The notes under the pieces: model-generated
The model's input: the letters and a program-made list of their open reading frames with translations, nothing else
What the model was told of the DNA's origin: nothing
Databases searched by the model: none
Position numbers and translations under genes: made by a program
Shown: positions 15,601 to 19,709 of the stretch, in pieces
Position numbering within the stretch: position 1 is the stretch's first letter
Layout of the letters: the number at the start of each line of letters is the position of its first letter
Assembly: GCA_905181745.1 (NCBI GenBank)
Contig: CAJIYV010000137.1
Span: 1-19,709 of the forward strand
Source of the DNA: an uncultured Actinomycetes bacterium
Lineage (GTDB): Bacteria; Actinomycetota; Actinomycetes; S36-B12
DNA: 19,709 bases
Direction: 5' to 3'

Positions 15601-17354
15601 GATGCGCGGTCCTTTCGTCTGATTTCATATGGATGCTCGTCCAGGACTTCGACGCCAAGTCGCTCCAGGATTGGCAGAATCTTGGTGAGTGGCATCGCAG
15701 GCCCAACCCGCATTACCTTGAACCGCAGTTCTCGCGAATCACTCACAACCGGCGCATACAAATCTAGGGCCAATTCACCCGGTTCAAGTTTTTCAATAAT
15801 GAGCGCATCGGCCAAACCGATACTTGCGTCAAAGTCCTCCTTGTACGACTCGGGGAATGCCTCTGCATAGACAGGGACGAGTTCAGAATTGCTACTTTCC
15901 AAACTCAGAGAGTGATATTCATCCATCCAGCTGCGACTGGCATGAGCTAGCCGTGCCTCTAACTCAACAAGATCCGGTCTCAGAATTTCCGCTCCGCTCG
16001 GGACGTGGATAACGTAATGCATGCGTGCCAATACTGACTCGGTGACGCGCGCCGTGTAGTCCACGTGTATTCCACCAAATGAATCTCTTAGGATCGCTTC
16101 CAATCGAAGTCGTATAGCTGTCGTATAACGATCGCGGGGAAAATATACGAGTGCTGAAACAAATCTTTCATATGAGTCATACCGGATGTACAACTTTGTT
16201 TGGCGTCGTTCTTGAAGGTGTAAGACGGACCTAGCAACCTCGGCCAGTTGAACTGAGTCAATTTGAAATAACTCATCTCGCGGATAGGTGTCGAGGAATT
16301 CCTCGAGGTCCTTGGCACTATGAGACCCGGAAACATAATCAAGGTTCGCCTTGACTTGTTGGCATTTGGCGCGCAACACTGGAATATCCGAGACACTGTC
16401 CGAGTATGCGCGTGCCGCAAATATCCCCAAAAAACGTTGTTCCCCAACGACATTGCCATGTGCATCAAATTTCTTGACCCCGATGTAATCTAAATGCGCG
16501 GGGCGGTGAACAGTTGACCGAGAGTTTGCCTTACTCAAAACAAGGAGACTTTTTTCACGAACACGAGCCCTCGACGCAGGCGGCAAAACCGCAACACTTT
16601 CTAAAAGGTCCTGCTGGTCGCTTGTCCTGAGAACACCCAAACCGGATCCATGAACTGGGTGCAATGCATCTCTGCCATCAACCTCAACTAGGTCATATTC
16701 TCGGTAGCCAACAAAAGTGAAACTGTCCTGGGTGAGCCAATCTAAAAGTGCAATCGATTCGTCGAGGTCTCCTTGATCAATACCGACCGGAGGCTTGCTA
16801 CGTAAATCACCCGACACTTCAATTGCCTTCTTGCGCATTGCACGCCAGTCATTCACGGCCTTGCGTACGTCGGTCAGAACACGGGCAAGACCAGCGACTA
16901 CCGCGCTGAGATCATCGGAAATGAAATCACGCTCAATGTGGATGCGCATCCACGACTCTGCAGTTCCACCTTTTTTTATCTCGTTTACATCCAAGTCGTG
17001 AATGAAAGTTATTTGATGCGATTCATCGCGGGTCACGGCAAAAAGTGGGTGTGCGACCAGATGAATTGCTCGCCCTTCCCGAGTGAGTTCCGCAGCTACA
17101 GAGTCCACCAGAAATGGCATGTCGTCGGTGACGATTTCAACGACCGAGTAACTCACACCTGGCAAATCCGGGGTCCATGCCCGAATCAGCGTTTCACCGT
17201 GTGCACCATTAGGCCGGAACTGTGCCCAGCTCAGCATGTCGGCGGCCTGATCGCTAGCGATCAGGTCTGTAGCATTAAATCCCAAATCCACGCTTGACTG
17301 GTCCTTGAACAGTTGCTGGGCAACAATGGGAACTAACTCGCGGAAGGAACTCAC
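12603..17354 (-). CDS. gdh: NAD-specific glutamate dehydrogenase, large (~180 kDa) type
   Basis: This is a 1583-residue protein of the Bac_GDH family, which oxidatively deaminates glutamate to 2-oxoglutarate and ammonium with NAD+. The size fits this class (about 1550-1650). The first ~650 residues form the regulatory region, expected to hold ACT-like modules. The catalytic core has RGGIRWSDRREDFRTEILGL near 780-800, the catalytic PVGAKGGFF with the reactive Lys near 817, TAGYDHKAMAIT near 918, and the dinucleotide-binding VVGIGDMSGDVFGNGML near 952-968. A long helical C-terminal region follows. It is cytosolic, probably catabolic, and in relatives is allosterically controlled by amino acids. 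The GTG start at 17354 is supported by TAGCGT seven bases upstream, which suggests a leaderless mRNA. The stop shares ATGA with moeZ, so the two genes form an operon. Divergent from the DUF2505 gene by 53 bases. Confidence 0.93.
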   Translation of the reverse strand: MSSFRELVPIVAQQLFKDQSSVDLGFNATDLIASDQAADMLSWAQFRPNGAHGETLIRAWTPDLPGVSYSVVEIVTDDMPFLVDSVAAELTREGRAIHLVAHPLFAVTRDESHQITFIHDLDVNEIKKGGTAESWMRIHIERDFISDDLSAVVAGLARVLTDVRKAVNDWRAMRKKAIEVSGDLRSKPPVGIDQGDLDESIALLDWLTQDSFTFVGYREYDLVEVDGRDALHPVHGSGLGVLRTSDQQDLLESVAVLPPASRARVREKSLLVLSKANSRSTVHRPAHLDYIGVKKFDAHGNVVGEQRFLGIFAARAYSDSVSDIPVLRAKCQQVKANLDYVSGSHSAKDLEEFLDTYPRDELFQIDSVQLAEVARSVLHLQERRQTKLYIRYDSYERFVSALVYFPRDRYTTAIRLRLEAILRDSFGGIHVDYTARVTESVLARMHYVIHVPSGAEILRPDLVELEARLAHASRSWMDEYHSLSLESSNSELVPVYAEAFPESYKEDFDASIGLADALIIEKLEPGELALDLYAPVVSDSRELRFKVMRVGPAMPLTKILPILERLGVEVLDEHPYEIRRKDRASAWILDFGLVLPKGEIYGADTLFARFESAFEAAWRGQIASDSFNSLVTQAGLTWQDAQLIRAYARYMRQIGSTFGQGYIEMVILENAEISRLLIEFFRVRFDPVFAGDRESESHTAREQFDASLVLVPSLDHDRILRLFWTLIEATMRTNYFTNAHTIAFKMVPTMITDIPLPRPAHEVWVHSPRVEGVHLRFGAVARGGIRWSDRREDFRTEILGLVKAQEVKNAVIVPVGAKGGFFAKNLPDPAIDREAWLAEGIGAYQDFIRALLSVTDNIVDSIVVPPIDVVQHDPDDPYLVVAADKGTASFSDIANAIAIEENYWLGDAFASGGTAGYDHKAMAITARGAWDSVKRHFFEMDLNTQREEFTVVGIGDMSGDVFGNGMLLSDQIRLVAAFDHRHIFIDPTPDATSSFGERVRLAALPRSSWVDYNKALISAGGGVFSRSAKTVALTQQVIDSLDFDTDSETCTPDQLINAILKAPVQLLWNGGIGTYVKASTETNVEVGDKANDSIRVDGGELRVQVVGEGGNLGLTQLGRVEAARSGVRLNTDAIDNSAGVDTSDHEVNLKVLFSPLVARGVLTPEARDNLLHSMTDSVSDLVLADNINQNVVLSNARAGAIRLMSVHQRMMRHLERRDLLNRALEYLPDDLDIDTRRAAGEGLTSPELAVLLAYAKIEVTKDLNAVALGSASWCDQIVMDYFPVEIQDKYREEILTHPLRAEIANTVMANELINIGGITFVFRAVEETGAKTIEVVKAAFAAMEVFGIRDLWHWINTLPEDVPARARTALHLEVRRLLDRSARWFLQNRGAGIEIEAEISAFAASVEQYAGGVPQALQGQDSERFERLAQRFIDAGAPKELADRAASGLDLFSLLDITELARSLDADVQSVIGLYFALSERFDVDRLLVRITALPRGDRWTALARQALRSDLYSVIAELTGRVYLATEGKVAAERITLWEQQRTEGVARTRTTLDEILQVEEINLATLSVGLRVLRNLVAQAT

Positions 17355-17359
17355 AGCCC

Positions 17360-17365
17360 TACGCT
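17360..17365 (+). promoter_or_regulatory. Putative -10 box of the DUF2505 gene
   Basis: TACGCT fits TANNNT on the plus strand. A start near 17372 would leave a leader of about 36 bases containing AAGGAG. It lies almost exactly over the gdh -10 box on the other strand. Confidence 0.3.
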
Positions 17366-17366
17366 A
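17361..17366 (-). promoter_or_regulatory. Putative -10 box of gdh (leaderless)
   Basis: The minus strand reads TAGCGT, then AGGGCT, then the GTG at 17354. The last T is seven bases before the start codon and there is no ribosome binding site. It overlaps the plus-strand TACGCT box by five base pairs, so one short symmetric element may drive both gdh and the divergent gene. Confidence 0.5.
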
Positions 17367-17390
17367 GTACTGAAAAGTGCTTCACGGACC

Positions 17391-17396
17391 AAGGAG
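17391..17396 (+). promoter_or_regulatory. Shine-Dalgarno site of the DUF2505 gene
   Basis: AAGGAG is eleven bases before ATG 17408, slightly far but the only purine-rich site there. An ATG at 17397 directly after it is in another frame and does not open a protein of the right family. Confidence 0.45.
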
Positions 17397-17407
17397 ATGG
17401 ATTTCAC

Positions 17408-17914
17408 ATGCCCACACAGTTTGATTTCGCCCAAAGTTTTACCGGCAGCCCGCTCACAGTCTTCGCCATGTTGTCCCAAGAAAACTTCATTTTGGCAAAA
17501 TGTTCCGCGACCGGCTCTCTGTCCGCTGAGGCCAGCGTGGCTCAGGTCCCTATTGATGGGGGTGAAAAGGTTACTTTGATCAGTACCCGCGTACTTCCCG
17601 CAGATCTGCCAGGGCCGGCAAGATCACTTGTCGGCGACACGATTACTGTGACCGAAACGCAAATATGGACACCTCCTGCTCCCGACGGGAGCCGCACGGC
17701 CACCATCACCGTTGATTTCTCCGCTCCGATGTCCTTCAGTGGGACCCTGCAGCTCTCACCCGGCGCTCAAGCAACCACAACAATCACCACTCGCGGTAAA
17801 TTTACCGCCAGCGTTCCATTCATTGGTGGAAAAATTGAGAAGGTGGCTGCCGAACAAACACAGCGTTATCTTGTAGCCGAGGAGCGAGTGGGTAACGAGT
17901 GGCTCGCGGACTAA
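17408..17914 (+). CDS. DUF2505 family protein (SRPBCC-like lipid/ligand-binding fold)
   Basis: A 168-residue protein with no signal peptide or membrane segment. It opens with TQFDFAQSFTGSPLTVFAML, typical of START/SRPBCC-type domains where the first beta strand is followed by a helix. Alternating beta-rich segments follow. It ends with VPFIGGKIEKVAAEQTQRYL, close to the C-terminal helix signature of the actinobacterial DUF2505 family. Members are thought to bind small hydrophobic ligands, but no function is established. It is divergent from gdh and its stop codon overlaps the stop codon of the patatin gene by four bases, tail to tail. A link to the neighbouring lipid genes is possible but only inferred from position. 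Confidence 0.7.
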   Translation: MPTQFDFAQSFTGSPLTVFAMLSQENFILAKCSATGSLSAEASVAQVPIDGGEKVTLISTRVLPADLPGPARSLVGDTITVTETQIWTPPAPDGSRTATITVDFSAPMSFSGTLQLSPGAQATTTITTRGKFTASVPFIGGKIEKVAAEQTQRYLVAEERVGNEWLAD

Positions 17915-18879
17915 CCCACCAACTGCTCTGACCACGTGTGCGGGCTGGTGCGTAGAGATGTGTCCAATACCATCTTCCGACGAGTTGAGTCCATTAAATT
18001 AGTGCCCATCACTGTCAAATCTGTAGCTGTCGGGCTGGCGAGGAACACCCGGGAACCGCCAGCAACAACATCTGCGATTTCATTTGCTGCCGTGCGAGAT
18101 ACGAAACCGCGCCACTGGCGCTCTAATTTCGCGGTCAAACTTTTCGGATGATCCGACTGCGTGAGCGACATCGGTGCGATCACATACACCTCGTCGAATC
18201 CTTCATGACTGAGCACATCGACACTTGTTGCTGACACCGCTCCACCGTCGATATAGGTTCTCGCGCCAATTTTTATCGGCGAAAACCACCCAGGGATTGC
18301 GCAACTGGCCATTACCGCTTCCGACAAACTGGCAACTGGCGCTCCGGCGCGACCAAATACCGCCCGCTTTCCCGTTTCGTAATCCATTGCCACAACCCAT
18401 ACAGCTGGGTGTGTGCCACTGGGGCTTTGTGCCCACTCCCCTAACGGCGAGACCGCATCCACTAAATGCCCAACACGCTCAAGGCTCTTTGCCCCCGGTG
18501 GCAATAGGCCCGATAACACCGCAGTGATCGGGAGTTCGCCGAGTTTGAGTAAACCCGAGCCAAATAGCTTCGGTGACCCTGGTCGCAAGATCCGTGGCCA
18601 ACCCGGGCGTGACCCACCGGTAGCGCGGACTGGATTCCACTCATAGCCCAGGAGCGGTCCGCTGGTGACTTTCTCCTCTCCATAGTGCTGGCTCAATTCC
18701 TCCGTAGTGACACCGCACGCGATCAGCGCCGCCAGCACTGAGCCCGCCGACGTACCCACCAGCAGGTCAGCGTCACCCGCAGTTATTCCTAATTCCTTTT
18801 CTAGGGCGCTCAAAGCCCCCACCGCCCACGTCCCGCCGAGGACTCCTCCCCCGCCGATCACAATTGCCCGCCGAGACAT
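17911..18879 (-). CDS. Patatin-like phospholipase / lipid acyl hydrolase
   Basis: A 322-residue cytosolic protein with the full patatin core. The oxyanion loop IGGGGVLGG is at 8-16, the nucleophile elbow GTSAGS at 42-47 (Ser44), ASCAIPGWFSPI at 191-202, and the catalytic Asp in YIDGG at 209-213 (Asp211), giving the Ser-Asp dyad of patatins. Bacterial members (RssA/YchK type) hydrolyse acyl esters of phospholipids or neutral lipids; the substrate cannot be read from sequence. There is no N-terminal signal, so action is on intracellular lipid. The ATG overlaps the stop of the upstream WS/DGAT gene as TAATG, so the two are translationally coupled. It converges with the DUF2505 gene. Confidence 0.88.
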   Translation of the reverse strand: MSRRAIVIGGGGVLGGTWAVGALSALEKELGITAGDADLLVGTSAGSVLAALIACGVTTEELSQHYGEEKVTSGPLLGYEWNPVRATGGSRPGWPRILRPGSPKLFGSGLLKLGELPITAVLSGLLPPGAKSLERVGHLVDAVSPLGEWAQSPSGTHPAVWVVAMDYETGKRAVFGRAGAPVASLSEAVMASCAIPGWFSPIKIGARTYIDGGAVSATSVDVLSHEGFDEVYVIAPMSLTQSDHPKSLTAKLERQWRGFVSRTAANEIADVVAGGSRVFLASPTATDLTVMGTNLMDSTRRKMVLDTSLRTSPHTWSEQLVG

Positions 18880-19709
18880 TAGGAAGCGACCACCCGCAAG
18901 TAATTCCCACCGGGCGAGCTCGGTCGCTGTGCAATCGAGGTTCGTAGCCCGACAATTGAGTCACGGATGTTCGCTGCAATCACATCAACATCTTCCAGCG
19001 CATCACGATCTGCCATCAGACCAATACACAGGCTTCCGTGGTAACTCGTCAGACCAATGCTCAGCGCCTGACCGGGTACCAAGGGCACGCACGGATAGGA
19101 CGCGAGCATTTGGGACCCCGCTGCGTAAAGGGCATGTTGAGGTCCAGGCACGTTGGTAATCGTGACGTCGTAGGCCCTGCGCGTGAGCGTCGATGCCACG
19201 CGAGCACCAAGAGCGTGCACAGATGCTGGACCGAAGCCGGGAATGTCAATGATCGCTCTCGCCCCAAGAAATTCACCCATTGGATCCAGGTCAGACATTT
19301 GTTCAACCACGCGCATCAATCGATCAACCGGCTCAAATTGTGCCACTGGCAACTCAATTACGTAGGCATTAACCAAGCCGCGCAGCGTCGGCTCTTCCAC
19401 TTTTGAATCAAGTGAAACCGGCACCAGCGCATTGAAACGATCTTGGCCACTTGGCAAGCCATCGCGTCGAATAAGCCAACTTCGTAATGCCCCAGTGAGC
19501 ACGGTCAAAATAATGTCGTTGACACTGATGCTTTCTGCAGTCAACGCAGATGCAGATTTGCGGACCTCTCGCAGTTCTTCCAGATCAACATCAACGGAAA
19601 CGAATCGCCTTTGGGCTCCGAGTTTTGCCTTCAACGGTGACCGGGTCCGAAATCGTGCAAGCGAGACTAAATCTTGGATCGCCTCCGTGGCGCCGTTCAC
19701 GGCGCTACC
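18879..19709 (-). CDS. Wax ester synthase/diacylglycerol acyltransferase (WS/DGAT), C-terminal part, cut by window edge
   Basis: About 276 codons are visible and the frame stays open to the window end; the GTG at 19700 is therefore probably internal. The visible part includes the end of the acyltransferase domain, with SVNDIILTVLTGALR, which carries the conserved ND motif of the family. The WS/DGAT C-terminal domain follows, with TNVPGP, YPCVPLVPGQALSIGL and CIGLMADRDALEDV. These enzymes transfer acyl-CoA to diacylglycerol or fatty alcohols to make triacylglycerol or wax esters. The catalytic HHxxxDG motif would lie outside the window, so activity cannot be judged. Full-length members have about 450-480 residues, so roughly 60% is seen. 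It is first in a coupled pair with the patatin gene. Confidence 0.85.
   Translation of the reverse strand, partial: GSAVNGATEAIQDLVSLARFRTRSPLKAKLGAQRRFVSVDVDLEELREVRKSASALTAESISVNDIILTVLTGALRSWLIRRDGLPSGQDRFNALVPVSLDSKVEEPTLRGLVNAYVIELPVAQFEPVDRLMRVVEQMSDLDPMGEFLGARAIIDIPGFGPASVHALGARVASTLTRRAYDVTITNVPGPQHALYAAGSQMLASYPCVPLVPGQALSIGLTSYHGSLCIGLMADRDALEDVDVIAANIRDSIVGLRTSIAQRPSSPGGNYLRVVAS

Noticed and set aside
17888..17919. Possible terminator hairpin, GTGGGT paired with ACCCAC around an inner CGAG/CTCG stem, at the DUF2505/patatin junction
   Set aside because: The outer stem is only six pairs with a large asymmetric internal loop and no T-tract on either strand; such a structure is likely by chance.
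19700..19702. GTG 19700 as the true start of the WS/DGAT gene
   Set aside because: The frame continues upstream to the window edge, and the family has about 190 further N-terminal residues including the catalytic HHxxxDG motif.
1..19709. CRISPR arrays, tRNA or rRNA genes, insertion sequences, phage or defence modules
   Set aside because: No repeated spacer structure, tRNA-like sequence, transposase, integrase or restriction-type protein was seen. AdnAB handles DNA ends but is a general repair complex here, not evidence of a dedicated defence island.

Overview
The window looks like chromosomal DNA of an actinobacterium with intermediate G+C (by eye just above half). The evidence is the gene content: a mycoredoxin-type glutaredoxin, an AdnA/AdnB helicase-nuclease pair, MoeZ, the large ~180 kDa NAD-glutamate dehydrogenase and a WS/DGAT acyltransferase. 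Several genes also seem to have leaderless promoters, with a TANNNT -10 box seven bases before the start codon. I cannot assign genus or family from sequence alone. I see no tRNA, rRNA, IS element, phage gene, CRISPR array or long repeat, and no gene-free stretch longer than about 70 bases.

Region 1 (1-8976) is a DNA-repair and redox block. It holds the 5' end of a UvrD2-type helicase gene (minus strand, cut by the window), divergent from mrx1. Next come nudC, an acyltransferase-3 membrane protein, and adnB and adnA (transcribed adnA then adnB, overlapping). From general knowledge, uvrD2-mrx1-nudC-adnB-adnA and a nearby moeZ are also grouped in mycobacteria. This part is therefore an ancestral actinobacterial neighbourhood; the acyltransferase is a lineage-specific member.

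Region 2 (8977-12606) has an 819-residue membrane protein with a C-terminal MprF/LPG-synthase-type flippase domain and a central kinase-like domain whose catalytic residues look lost. MoeZ (E1-like adenylyltransferase plus rhodanese) converges on it.

Region 3 (12603-17354) is the very large NAD-dependent glutamate dehydrogenase, which shares an ATGA stop/start overlap with moeZ.

Region 4 (17408-19709) has a DUF2505/SRPBCC-like protein converging on a patatin-like phospholipase, itself coupled by TAATG to the C-terminal part of a wax ester synthase/diacylglycerol acyltransferase (cut by the window). The last two suggest a neutral-lipid synthesis and turnover operon.

The layout is very compact. 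All four convergent junctions either overlap or leave 7-11 bases, with no convincing terminator. All four divergent junctions are 52-66 bases, and several carry overlapping opposite-strand -10 boxes. I find no clear new defence or mobile system. The items most worth following up are the pseudokinase-flippase fusion, the CGPC active site of the mycoredoxin homologue, the degenerate AdnA motor, the lipid synthase/lipase pair and the promoter architecture.
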